Shown here: positions 9,582-19,973 of the stretch, one piece after another | Layout of the letters: each line of letters starts with the position of its first letter | Numbering within the stretch: position 1 is the stretch's first letter | From: Aquanectria penicillioides | Lineage: Eukaryota > Ascomycota > Sordariomycetes > Hypocreales > Nectriaceae | Reading direction: 5' to 3' | Length of the DNA stretch: 64,000 bases | NCBI GenBank assembly: GCA_003415625.1 | Contig: PYIU01000003.1 | Span: 5,890,001-5,954,000, forward strand | Translations under genes and position numbers: made by a program | Notes under the pieces: model-generated | The model's input: only the letters and a program-made list of their open reading frames with translations | Database searches by the model: none | What the model was told of the DNA's origin: nothing

Positions 9582-11173
9582 ATGGCATCTGAATCCAAGC
9601 GAACCAGCATTGAGCGAAAGCCAGAAGAACGCTTCGTCGAGATGTCCACAGATCCTATGAAGAAGGGCGGCGTGCTCAGCGGAGAAGCTGATTATTCAGG
9701 AGCTGTGAAGAAAACAAGCCCTGAAGAAATCCGACTTGTGCGCAAGTTGGACTACCGAATCATGCCTACGCTTTGGGCTATGTACTTTCTGAACTATGTA
9801 AGAACTGCTTCATTTTGCTGCGTATGATGCAGGAATTTATGCTGACCTTGGAACCCGAAAGCTGGATCGAAACGCCATTGCTCAGGCGCGGTTGAACGAC
9901 CTTGAGAAACATCTCGGTCTCAAGGGAACACAGTACAACACGTGTATCTCAATCCTCTTCGTTGGGTATGTCTGAGATACCACCCCCTTATACTTTAATC
10001 TATTATCTGACGTGTTGATATAGCTACCTTCTCATGCAAATTCCATCTAACATGCTTATCACATCGAAACGTGTTCGTCCCTCGGTTTATATGGCTATCT
10101 GCATGATGGGGTGGGCTGTCGTCTCTGCCTGCACTGCCCTTGCGAAGAACTATCTCGGTCTCGTCCTTTTGCGCTTCTTCCTGGGAGTTGCAGAGGCGCC
10201 ATTCTATCCTGGCGCATTGTACATGCTGTCAATCTTTTACACACGCAAAGAAATTGCCACGAGACTGGCAATTCTGTACTCAGGAAACATTTTTGCCACG
10301 TCCTTTTCTGGTCTGATTGCCGCAGCCACCTTCAATACTATTGACGGAGCCCAGGGTCTTCGCGGATGGCAATGGTTGTTCATTATTGAAGGAGTGCTCA
10401 CCTTCGTCGTCGGCATCATCGGCATGTTTACGCTGGCTGATGACCCATTGACTACCTGGTGGCTTAAGCCGGAGGAGCGAGAACTTGCACATGAACGCAT
10501 GCTTCGCGATACAGTCGGTCTCCAAGAGAGCAAAGGCGTCAGAGCCGGATTTTCTCAGGCTGTTCGCGACCCTCGCCTCTGGCTTCTTTGCTTTATCCAA
10601 AACATGCATCTCTCTGCTTGCTCATTCAACAACTTCTTCCCGACTGTCGTTGGCTCTCTTGGATTCAACAAAACCATCACTCTTGTGCTTACTTGTCCCC
10701 CTTACCTAGTCTCGGGCTTCTTTGGATACCTCGCCGGGCTATCTTCTGGCAGATATAACGAGAGGACCTGGCATATTACGGTCTGTATGGGGATTGCGCT
10801 TGTGGGATACATCATCTCATGCGTGACGCTCAATACGCCTGCTAGGTATATTTCATGCTTCCTCTTTGCAAGCGGAGCCTATGCCGTCAACTCAATGATC
10901 CTTGGCTGGGTATCTGCGACACTGGGCTCAACTCCCGAGAAGAAGTCAGTTAGTCTTTCCATCGTCAACGTTGTCGCCAACGCGTCCTACATTTACACGG
11001 CCTATTTGTATCCTACAAGTGACGGGCCTCGATATCTGATCGGCATGGCAAGCAACGCGGCTTTTGCAGTCATGTGCATTGCGGGCACTTGGGCTCTCCG
11101 ATTTTGGCTTGTACAAAATAACAAGAAGCTGGACCGAGCGGGTAATGCTGAGGCAGTAAGGTACGCGTACTAG
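9582..11173 (+). CDS. MFS transporter, anion:cation symporter (Dal5/Tna1-like, tartrate/carboxylate-type) family
   Basis: Exons 9582-9797, 9862-9965 and 10024-11173 (introns 64 and 58 bp) give 489 residues. Family features: LVRKLDYRIMPTLWAMYFLNYLDRNAIAQARL across the first junction (the ACS helix-1 signature, quoted from two exons), LLMQIPSNM, GWAVVSACTA, LRFFLGVAEAPFYPG, GLRGWQWLFIIEG and FTLADDP. ACS members carry allantoate, nicotinate, pantothenate and, in bacteria (TtuB), tartrate with protons. The family assignment is firm. Tartrate as the substrate is inferred from the adjacent tartrate-type dehydrogenase and glycerate-kinase-like genes. About 12 membrane helices; plasma membrane expected. 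Confidence 0.92.
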
Positions 11174-11401
11174 ACAGTCTTAGGATCGTTATCTATGAAT
11201 TGAGAGGATCTGGAGGTCAAGATTACAGGACACAGGGCAAGTTTTAGTCTTGGGATTGAGAATAAATTGAGGTATTACAGTTTTATGTATTACAGTTGTT
11301 TCAGCTTCTTAATGATCGCTCTTCTATGAAACATGCCCGCCATTAGTTCCGCTGTCCACATCTTGCATCATTTCGCATCAAGTTCTTCCTGGGTGTCTCT
11401 A

Positions 11402-12856
11402 TTATACATCCTCCTTTGCCATAATGGATGTTTCAATGCCCATGGGCTTCCCACTGCTTGCGACATCTTCCCTCGACCCTTCGTGCGAGTAGGTCTCGGT
11501 CGAGATCCTGATTTCTTCCGTCTTTACAATCTTGCCGGATATGACACCATTCAGTCGCACTTCACTGCCGCTATCGTCTTGGTCCACACCTTTCTGCTGG
11601 GTTCCTGTCATGCTTCGCCAATACACTCCTGTTCCATTAGGATTGGTTGCTTTCGATTGTAGTGTTCGGGATTGAAGGTCCGTCGGAGTTCCCTGGCAGC
11701 CGCTGTTGTAATCGGTGTTGCTGAGAGTGGAGTTGACTATGTGTGCTAGCTTTCTAAGTAGGGGTCGTAAAGCGGTTAGCGCCACAACCATGACCGAGAC
11801 ACATAATTCGGCTGAGGCCCAAAGATCTGTTCAAGATTGTCAGTGTCAAAGATTCAGGGGCTTTTGAGAGGCCAGAGGAAGACATTTGCGTACAGTTGGA
11901 AAATGCATTGCCACCAATCGCCATGTTGATGAATCGACCAATGCTGACAATAATGGTGATGATACCCAGGCCCAAGATAATACCAAGCCCGATCTTTTCT
12001 CGAAGCCTTGGAAGTTTTAGGTCCTTGACGAGGGGAAAGGGAAAAACGACATCTGATTTGTTAGCATTGATATATAAGGCTAAATATAACTGAAAGGGGA
12101 ACATACTCAGAACCTCAGTGGTGAAGTTGAGTCCCCAATGTACCCGCATCATTATCATTGAGTCGAATGCCCTGCAGGCATCGACCTCGGTCGACCTAAG
12201 GTAGTATTAGGGTTAGCGATATGGAACTAATCTATGACTCAAGAATCGTGGTCTAAAATGCAAGAATTATAAGATGTGGAAAATGCTCACCAGTTTGAAG
12301 AGATATTGGTTCCACACCAGAATGTTGCGTTACTAAAAGTGACTAGAAAACTGACGCAGGTGATTCCGGTGATAATGTATAAGGCCATTCGCATTTGGGG
12401 CTGCGTGGGAGGAACCAAGTTGTAGTAGAAGGCGATGATGCTGAACTTGGGAAAGTACATGCCGCTATCAAAGAGGTAGTTTTGGGCAAATCGCGCCTGT
12501 GTAGAGAGATCAAGCTAATCAGGAACCTGGCCTGGGAAGGAAGGTTGATAGATGTGTCTTACCTTCAATACCGGGACGCTAGCATCGGTAAAATTGTACA
12601 TGTCACCGGCCTTGTAAGCCACTATGTCGCAGATGAGCACCCCCGAAGCACAGCATGTTCCTATCAGAAGCCAAATGTCTGCCCAATGGATCTTGTCTCT
12701 GATGAGGTAGAGGCGCACACAGAAGCGGGCAAGAACTAGAATGAATGCGAGGGAAAATAGCACCCATTCGCCGGCCTAAAGACGGGTTAGCTCGAAGTCA
12801 TCGGCACGGATTTCCTTGGGAAGAAAACTCACAATTACTGACGTGGGAGTGAGCAT
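11402..12856 (-). CDS. Rhodopsin-like seven-helix membrane protein (PTH11/SAT4-type)
   Basis: Six exons (12856-12833, 12775-12563, 12496-12291, 12195-12107, 12052-11894, 11826-11402) join in phase to give 371 residues. The order of motifs is that of the fungal rhodopsin-domain family. FVLARFCVRLYL-type helix 2 is followed by a W-ADIWLLIG loop, RFAQNYLFDSGMYFPKFSIIAFYY helix 3 (split over a junction in the gene), VDACRAFDS, an LPFPLV-like VFPFPLVKDLKLP, RFINMAI, and WASAELCVSVMVVALTALRPLL in helix 7. The ~110-residue polar C-terminus is cytoplasmic. Some relatives act as PTH11-like receptors; most are uncharacterised. Only eight residues precede the first intron, so the start is less certain than the rest. 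It lies between the putative tartrate cluster and two regulator genes, but a sensing role is speculation. Confidence 0.85.
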
Positions 12857-14166
12857 GGTGTGGGATGGCTTCGCGGCTTCGCACCTTGACACCCAAAGGC
12901 GCGGCGCATCAAAAGGTTGAGAAAGGCGAAACTGGATTTTTTTTTCGATCAGATCAGGGCCAACACCAGGGACGGAAATGCATGGCATAGACCTCTTCTT
13001 CAATGCAGGATAATTCCTGAACAAGGCCATCGTTCGATGTGTCTTCCAGTCAAATGGCGACGCAACTGGGAGGAGGCGAGTCATGGACGACCCGCTGGCA
13101 AAGGCACCAACAAGGCTTAATTGCCCAGCGCGGCTGGATCCGACATAGGCCAAGCTTCAAAGGGTGTTGGGCTCATTGTCAATATGGCTGGAGCCCACGC
13201 AGCTTGTTGCCGCTTCAGCCCTGGCAGCTGCTATCTCTCTGATCTTGCATTCTTGGGCTCCCGGGTAAGACGGCCAACTCGAGCGCCCGAGGCCCGAAGT
13301 TCAACGCCCAAAGTTCAACGCCCAAAGTTCAACGCCCAAAGTTCAACGGACAAAGTTCAGCGCCCCCAAAGCCTGTCCCGCGACTGGACCATGCAGCACT
13401 TGGAAACATACAAACATAATGCGTTGCCATAAATCGAGAATAAATCATCGCGTTGTACCCCTCCCGCCACTCATCGATAACTAGAAAAGCTGGTAGGTGG
13501 AGCTTGCCGGCGACACTGGAGGGGGACCCTGTGGTATTAACTCGCGTCCACTGGCGCAACGCCATCCCCGGCTTACCAGTGATGACTGCACCGCTTTGTG
13601 ATCCGGGTGGCCAGTTTGGCTGCGAAACGATAAGGTGCCCGGTGATTACGGTATTTCTGTCTCAGACCGTGGCGGCGGCGAGCTCAATACACAATAATGC
13701 TGCCGCTTCTGGTCACGTCGAGCCACGCCTTGGCCTGCCGCTATACGGATAGACGAGAGGTTGGTAGCTGACTAGCAATTCTTGCAATGGCTGGCAGAAG
13801 CTTCATTTTTACTTTTCATCGCAAAGATCGTGACGCCGCACCATTTCCCATGGCCAGGGTTGTCACAACGGTAACCTAGAGTCAGGGCATGGGACACATG
13901 TGGTGGCCAAAGGGAAAGGACAAGCAGAACGGCCAAGTATCGTCTAAGGTTTCCGAACAAACTCCATTTTATAGTTCCCGGGATAGCTATTAGCCACCGG
14001 AAAGCCATGACGTCGTGCGCTGCGCTAGCTGTTCCTGACAGCTAGCGATGTGTCCTTCATTCCGCAGAATGATGGAACATCTCGACGAATGAAAATTTGA
14101 TGGCAAGTCACTCTGATTTTCTCCTATCTATCTTCCTATCTGGCCAGGCAGCCCCACTAGTTGTCC
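12857..14166. other. Intergenic with 14-bp tandem repeat
   Basis: No supported gene. Overlapping short frames on both strands lack domains. The block contains the tandem repeat at 13297-13366, listed separately. Confidence 0.6.
13297..13366. repeat. 14-bp tandem repeat, five copies
   Basis: The unit AAGTTCAACGCCCA occurs three times exactly, followed by two copies with changes (AAGTTCAACGGACA and AAGTTCAGCGCCCC). It lies between the rhodopsin-like gene and the effector-half regulator. It is probably a minisatellite; a binding-site array is possible but unsupported. Confidence 0.9.
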
Positions 14167-16474
14167 CTACCTCAAATAATTCCATGTTGGGTCAATGGAA
14201 GCATCAAACTCCGCAGCTACAAGGAAAGGATTGTCGAGGGCACTAAATGAGCTGGCAAATAGCTGATCATACCACATCATTGACTCCTGACCCTCAACCG
14301 GTCCACCATCTATCGGCGCGTCAAGTGACTCGGGGGTGATGGTTACGGAGAGGGGATTAGAGTTCTTTGCCAGGCTTGTGCGGCTCACCATAGGAGATGA
14401 CGTCCCCACGCCGTAGTTGATGCCGGGATCCCCAAATGATTGTATTTGCGACGACCTTTGCCGTTGAGACGCTTCCGGGAGTGACGACTTGATGGTCCTC
14501 GAGGAATCTGTGGCATTTTGACCGCGTACGCCGGCCTCTTGGTTTTGATGCACCACAGATGGTACAACATTGGAACCATTTGAAGATAACTCTGCTGTAG
14601 CATCAGCTGTGCAGTTTTCGGCAACCTGACTCCAGCCCGGAAGTGCCCCCCGCGCTTGTTGGAAGCCAACATGTTTGGACCTTGCGATGGATTCTGAGAC
14701 GGCACGGTTTTAAAGTAATTTTGAGTTCCAGGCAGCGTAGACGGCGAATCACGAATGTTAGTTGAAGAATTTGAAAGCTCTTGAACCGCCGAAATAAGAT
14801 CGTCAATTGCCTCTAAGCAATACTCGGGCCACGAAGTGTCTCGCCTTGCTAAGTGATTAAGCATAGCCTTTCCGGCCATGACATGTCTTTCGGGAAGAGT
14901 TAGAATTAATTCTCAAACATGCCTGTAAGAAAGCGCAATTACCTCAAAGAACTGTGTAGTGGGACCTGGCCCTCGAAGGCTGCATGAACAAGAACGAAAG
15001 CGCTAATCCAAACAGTCCATGTGAATGATGGCCAAAGCAGTGGCACTGATAGTCGGTTTTCAGACCCATCAACCTTGAGCCTATGATGCTTTTTATGTTT
15101 CTTGAAAAGAATGAATATCGACTTTGATGCGGAAATGCAAGCTTGGAAGGAGGAAGAATATGATGGCGACGATGGCTCGGATGCTAGACCTGGACGATTT
15201 AGTGCTATAGTGGATTCGTGTTTGAGGACAAGGAGCATCAACCGATGAATTGGTGAGAGTTTAAGGTGGCTCGTTGTCTCGACGTCGTCCGTTGGATCCA
15301 CTTCATCGTCCTCTTCAACTACGTCTTGAATCTCGTTCGACCACTTTGCCAATTCGGTTTGAACAAATGCTGTTTTATCAGCAGTGTCCTGCCGCTTCAA
15401 AATGGCCTTATTACGAAGCTCCAAGATAAGGCCTCGGATTCTCGCATGCTTTGCGAGGTATGTGAGCAATTGTAACCTATCAGCACCTTCTGGTGCCTCA
15501 TGAGATCCGCCATGTCGTTCTTCACCAGGATAGCAAACGTCCAGATCATCATCCTGGATATCGAGTGGAAGACCGAGTGACTGACTAAGGAGTCTCTCTA
15601 GGGTATAAATGCACCAAAATACTCGACGTCGTAGGGATGCTTCCTCGAGTGTGAAGAATGGAAACCGCGTTGGACAACGGTGAAGTCCTAGGTGAAAGGC
15701 CATGCGGACGATGAGCCCTCCCAACCTGGACGCCGCATTGAGACACAACATCGAAGTGAGAAAAAGCTGAACAGACAGAGCTGCTTGAGTCGCTCGAATA
15801 GAAGCCGGCTGAATGAGTGCGAATTGGGAGCTTGTCACGGCTTCTTCTACACTCTGAAATACAAGAGAAGACGGGATCGGCTTTCTAAGCGGCGTACCCT
15901 GGCGACTGTCAGCAAGCGCAATGGAGAGTATCGATCTCATTATGACGAAGTCCAAAGGTGGTATCGAAGAAGCCCCTCGGATTGAAGCGTCTTCGAATAT
16001 TCTAAGAGCTTCCGGGCCATGGAGAAAAGGCAAGGCAGGGTGCCAAGACTCGAAAAAGCTCTTGGACCACTCAACCAGATTCTCGAAACTTGGCTGAATG
16101 TTCGTTAACTCCGCGCTTTGAATAACTTCATCGGATCTCCACAATGGCTTTTCTTGACTTGTTGTGTTTGAAGCTGATTGCCTCAGCTGGTCATCCTCTC
16201 CTGGAACCAAATTGTTGATGGTAGTCTGTGTGCTCCTCGTCGCCGACCTTCGGGCCAGCCTAAGGTACACGGCTCGAATGTAATGAATTCCGCTGCCACT
16301 TCCAACAAATCGAGCCAAATCATGCTCTCCAGTATCTCGCATCAATCCATATTCTCGGGCTGGCTGAGAGGAAGACACTGATCGCTTCCGTTTCCGGAAT
16401 TCGACAGCATAGCCGGGTGTTGAACACGAGGCAGTATCGGAGGCGCTGAGAGGCGACTGGTGGGTGGCCATCAC
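14167..16474 (-). CDS. Fungal-specific transcription factor domain protein lacking a Zn cluster
   Basis: Exon 16474-14943 joins 14886-14753 through a 56-bp intron. A second 59-bp intron (14752-14694, weak GTGATT donor, CTCAG acceptor) restores the frame to a C-terminus ending at 14167, giving 730 residues. Without it the protein would stop at 14385. The N-terminal ~70 residues are Ser-rich with an RKRKR cluster and no Cys-rich finger. FVGSGSGIHYIRAVYLRLA near residue 55 is the block that normally sits just before the fungal_trans (middle homology) domain. That domain follows, with SWHPALPFLHGP, MRSILSIALADSRQG, GGLIVRMAFHLGLHR and RRRVFWCIYTLERLLSQSLGLP. It looks like the effector half of a Zn2Cys6 regulator without its DNA-binding half. 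The DNA-binding half of a regulator of the same general type lies divergently 287 bp away. Confidence 0.8.
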
Positions 16475-16761
16475 GCCGCGACGACCCGCGGGGCCATATG
16501 TCGCAGGCTATTTCTAGGTTGCGATAACTAGAGAATCAAAGATTTCGCTTTCGAGGCCTGTAGATGCTTGTCAATGTACTGCTTCGTGTTGGAAATGGAC
16601 GACACGGAATAAGCCTTGGCGAGCGGACAAAGAAATGTCCGAAGCGGGGTTACGCTCGACTGCCTTCGGTGGGGCATCGAAACTGTCCATGAATGACATT
16701 CTTTACCTGGCCTAGAAATATATTGTTTGCATACAAGCAGTCAGCCATTGCGCAAGATCAT
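16475..16761. promoter_or_regulatory. Divergent promoter between the two half-regulators, with perfect CGGACA-N6-TGTCCG dyad
   Basis: A perfect inverted repeat at 16624-16641, CGGACA-AAGAAA-TGTCCG, has the CGG/CCG ends favoured by Zn2Cys6 dimers. Its 17-bp core GGACAAAGAAATGTCCG differs at one position from the reverse strand of 7731-7747 in the dehydrogenase/kinase promoter. The dyad and the match are visible in sequence; binding by a regulator is inferred. Confidence 0.5.
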
Positions 16762-17614
16762 ATGGCCGATAATGAGACAGGAGATGAAGAGGCCGGCAGG
16801 CCACTGAATCCTATCGCTTGTAGCCACTGCCGGCAGAGAAAACGCAAGGTGAGCCCCACAAGGCTTGGCTTCAATTTGATACGTCTTCCAAATGCTTGGC
16901 TTTGCTAACATCATAATTGTAGTGCGATCGTCAACTGTATGCGCTCCATCTAACGTATAACATCGAAATAAATACTCAGATGTATATCCTAGCCCCTATT
17001 GTCTCCAATGTAGCCATGATCCGTCTAGTTGCCACTATCCGGAACAGAACAAGAGGTATCCTCCCTACAACCACCTTTCCTTACTCCACAGTTCTGGAAT
17101 TAATCAATAAAACAGAGGAATCCCAATTGGTTTTATTAATAAATTAGAAGCTCGCTTGGCAGAGACCGAAGATGCCCTATATCGCGTTCTCCAACAACTT
17201 GACCATGGTTCATCCGATGAAGCAAGGTTAATCCAATGCGCGGCTCAAAGTAAAGCCGACCGCATAAAAGAATGGGACAGCTTTCCATTAAAATCTATGG
17301 ACGACATAAAGGCATGGTTTCAGCAACGAAATGGCTCTAGCCCATTGAGCCCAGGCACCGCCGCCAGTGGAGTTCAGCCGTCGAAGGTTTCCTGGCTCCC
17401 TGGTGATTGTAATGGGACAGCCATGCCCGTTATTGATCACTCTATCCAAAGTGAGGATCAAGATATGAGCCTGGGCTCTGAAATATCTGATTTGGGGCCT
17501 AGCCTGAGCGGTGGAGGAGACACTATGCTAACAGAATCATGGGAGGTACATACCTCAGCCACGGAAAGCAAAGCCAGAGACTTAGGTGGGAAACTCCCTA
17601 ATTTGTATTTTTAA
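16762..17614 (+). CDS. Short Zn(II)2Cys6 DNA-binding protein without effector domain
   Basis: Four exons (16762-16848, 16923-16936, 16993-17055, 17116-17614) join in phase to 220 residues. The Zn2Cys6 finger has Cys at 20, 23, 30, 37, 40 and 47 (C-x2-C-x6-C-x6-C-x2-C-x6-C), with the classical RQRKRKCDRQLPYC core. A linker and coil follow (GIPIGFINKLEARLAETEDALYRVL region, residues ~58-82). Next is a KADRIKEWDSFPLKSMDDIKAW segment of the type that precedes the effector domain in full regulators. The protein then ends after a Ser/Gly/Asp-rich tail, while full-length relatives are commonly 600-800 residues. A 14-bp second exon makes the model delicate, but it is the only join that completes the Cys pattern. 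The divergent neighbour supplies the missing effector half. Confidence 0.8.
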
Positions 17615-17818
17615 AATGAATGATCTTAAATCAGAAGTTAAGCATCTCCTTTCCGAAGATTTATAAAGTAGAGAATGCATGTTCGCGAGTAGATTATTTT
17701 TTCTTTAGGCTAATTCGACTAAACTACGAAAAACGAAGCGCCAACATCAAGGTAGGGACCTACATGTTACGTTTATTTTCACTTGTAAATACCCAAGCAC
17801 AAATCACTTTCAGTTTCC

Positions 17819-17833
17819 TTTTTTTGGGGGGGG
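17819..17833. repeat. T7G8 tract
   Basis: A run of seven T is followed directly by eight G, then by further short T and A runs to about 17863. It has the same T-then-G order as the longer tracts at 19674 and 49067. Confidence 0.9.
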
Positions 17834-19673
17834 TTTAAAAATCTTTTTTTTTATTAAAAAAAAGTGCCCCTTAGTCGCCATTTTTAAACCATGCCCTGTT
17901 GGTTTGTACCCCCAGAGACATGGGCGAGCGTCAAGCAGTGGTGACGGGCGCGTCTACAACCAGTAATGTTGAACAGTCCTCTTCATGAAGAGCACTTTTT
18001 ACCTGGCCTCTTCACCAATATCCCATTTATAGCACCATCCATTCGCGTTGGATAAATATAGAAAGAGCATGTGATCCTAGGGATCTCTATAAATACTAGG
18101 TGGCTGATTGCTGCAAGGAAAACAATACCAACCACTCTCAGTCTTGCGAATTGGTCCAACTACAGTCAGAAATCCCCCCAGGTAGCGACTCCCATGTGCT
18201 TCTTTGAACAAAAACTCCGGGTCTGCAGGTTTTGGAAATGGGGGAATTTTCGACAACAGTGCATTGAACATCGCGTGGGTGAACCTTGTGGGCTCAAGCT
18301 CATCTACGAAACCATTCATGAAGGAACCCTGTGCAATCTATCCCAATCTATCTTAACAAAACATCGCCGCTTCGCAAAAATGAACATGGATGCCGAGCGA
18401 TGGAGACTGCAGGGGAACCGCCCAGCAACCCTTGAGCGAACCGAATGCGATATGGCGGTCTTGCAAGGAGAGATCGTAGTCCTTGCCCAGCGCCACCTGA
18501 CCCTGTGTCCTGGCAGTAATTCTTTGAGCCACCCTAATGACTTTAACCATCCGAGCCATTCATTATTAAATTGCGATTTTCAACCTAGACTCTCGAACTA
18601 GATCATCATCGATCGATGTTAGATTCGAGAAATGGCAAGGTAAATCTAGACTGGGACAGAATGTCAAAGACTGGATTGTTTAAGAGAGCTGATGGCAAAG
18701 TTGAATGTCCTAGCATGAAAGGATCGCTGTTCCTCGCTGAAAGTACGTTGATTTCGTTGTGGGATTATGGATTATGGCACTGCCAACCTCCTCCATTCAC
18801 TAAATTATATATCAATAAACCCGGGTGCCACATTCATTTAAGGCCACTGCGATTTATCTGTTTCGGAGCAATAGCTTTTGAAGCCCCTTGACTTGAGATT
18901 CCTTCACCAAAGTTAGAGAGCTGAAGGAAATCGGGATGATATCGTATTTTTCCTGACTGATACGCAATGAAACGATTCAACAGTTCCGACATTATAGGTA
19001 TCCTGAAATCATCCAGCTAAGCAAATAATTAGTGAAGCTTATTGTAATATTCCGTGTTGACAATTAAAACAAGCCACAGGAGATATTGATCTGACCTTGG
19101 GTAACATTGATGTGCCAAGCCCACACTACTCCGGCACCTAAGCCATGCATGGGAACCTAATATCCACCTTACCGTCATGCAGATCATTTCTTCCTGAGTC
19201 AGATTTAGGGATTATGAACTTTGAAATTATTGGATCCCATAGGCCCAGAGAATGTAGATGAACATCGAAATGACCTGGCTACGTCGTTGGGTTACACCAC
19301 CACCAGGCAAACTTACATTGCCTTGAAAATGGGGTGTGCCGGAGTGATCCATAGACAGAAACTAGGTGTGTACCTATATTTCGAAAGATCAATGGAAGAT
19401 GCCGATCAACGAACTTGGCCCCTCGATTATTGCGAAGAATAGAGGTGGCCATCTTCTTGGGGGGCAGATTTTCAAACTCGTAGGGAACTGTGGCAGTACC
19501 TATTGATACACACTGGGTAGATTGATTGAACAGGCGGTGCGAAATACGCGAGAACCATTGTCTGCAAGATTTAGAGAGACAATGACTCTACTCTGTTTAG
19601 GAAGCGTGAATTGCCAAATTTCCTTCACAAGAAGAGATAATAATGAACTAGGTGGTAGCCATGTTTCTACCGG

Positions 19674-19677
19674 TTTT

Positions 19678-19708
<31 letters not shown>

Positions 19709-19709
19709 G
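19674..19709. repeat. T14G22 tract
   Basis: Fourteen T are followed by twenty-two G on the plus strand, a pure homopolymer junction. The G run could form a quadruplex. Exact length may be affected by sequencing or assembly. Confidence 0.85.
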
Positions 19710-19973
19710 TTTGTTTAGTTCTTAGCAGCTGTAGCAATATAGCACGTTTCAAACGGCTCTCCAATGGCTATCCTTCCACATATGTAGGTCTTTTCATTTT
19801 CAATATTTGGAGGAGACGCCAGAATCGGTTCGAGTCCTAACAAATCAACATATCCAAATGAAATCACGCAAATCAGTCCACCATTCAAACATCTATCAGA
19901 CTTGTAATTAGAAATAATCTCCTGTTGAGGATCAACAATCATTGGCTGGCCTTCCTATTCGTTGTCTAAACAT

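Larger units (their letters stand above)
17615..19973. other. Gene-poor stretch with fragmentary ORFs and two T(n)G(n) tracts
   Basis: Frames at 18071-18601 (plus) and 18077-18319 (minus) overlap and show no recognised domain. The minus one (80 residues, containing FTHAMFNALLSKIPPFP) has protein-like composition and could be an exon or relic, but I cannot assign it. The rest is AT-rich with many stops. Confidence 0.5.

Noticed and set aside
14385..14879. Alternative 164-residue C-terminus of the effector-half regulator ending at 14385
   Set aside because: Possible if the 59-bp second intron is not spliced. However, the alternative frame downstream has a more natural acidic C-terminus, and the intron phase fits. 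Not fully excluded.
18071..18601. 176-residue plus-strand ORF
   Set aside because: No domain, and overlapped by an equally open minus-strand frame in AT-rich DNA. Left as unassigned.
19827..19837. GGTTCGAGTCC, like a tRNA B box
   Set aside because: Flanking bases do not form a T stem, and no A box or acceptor stem lies at the right spacing.
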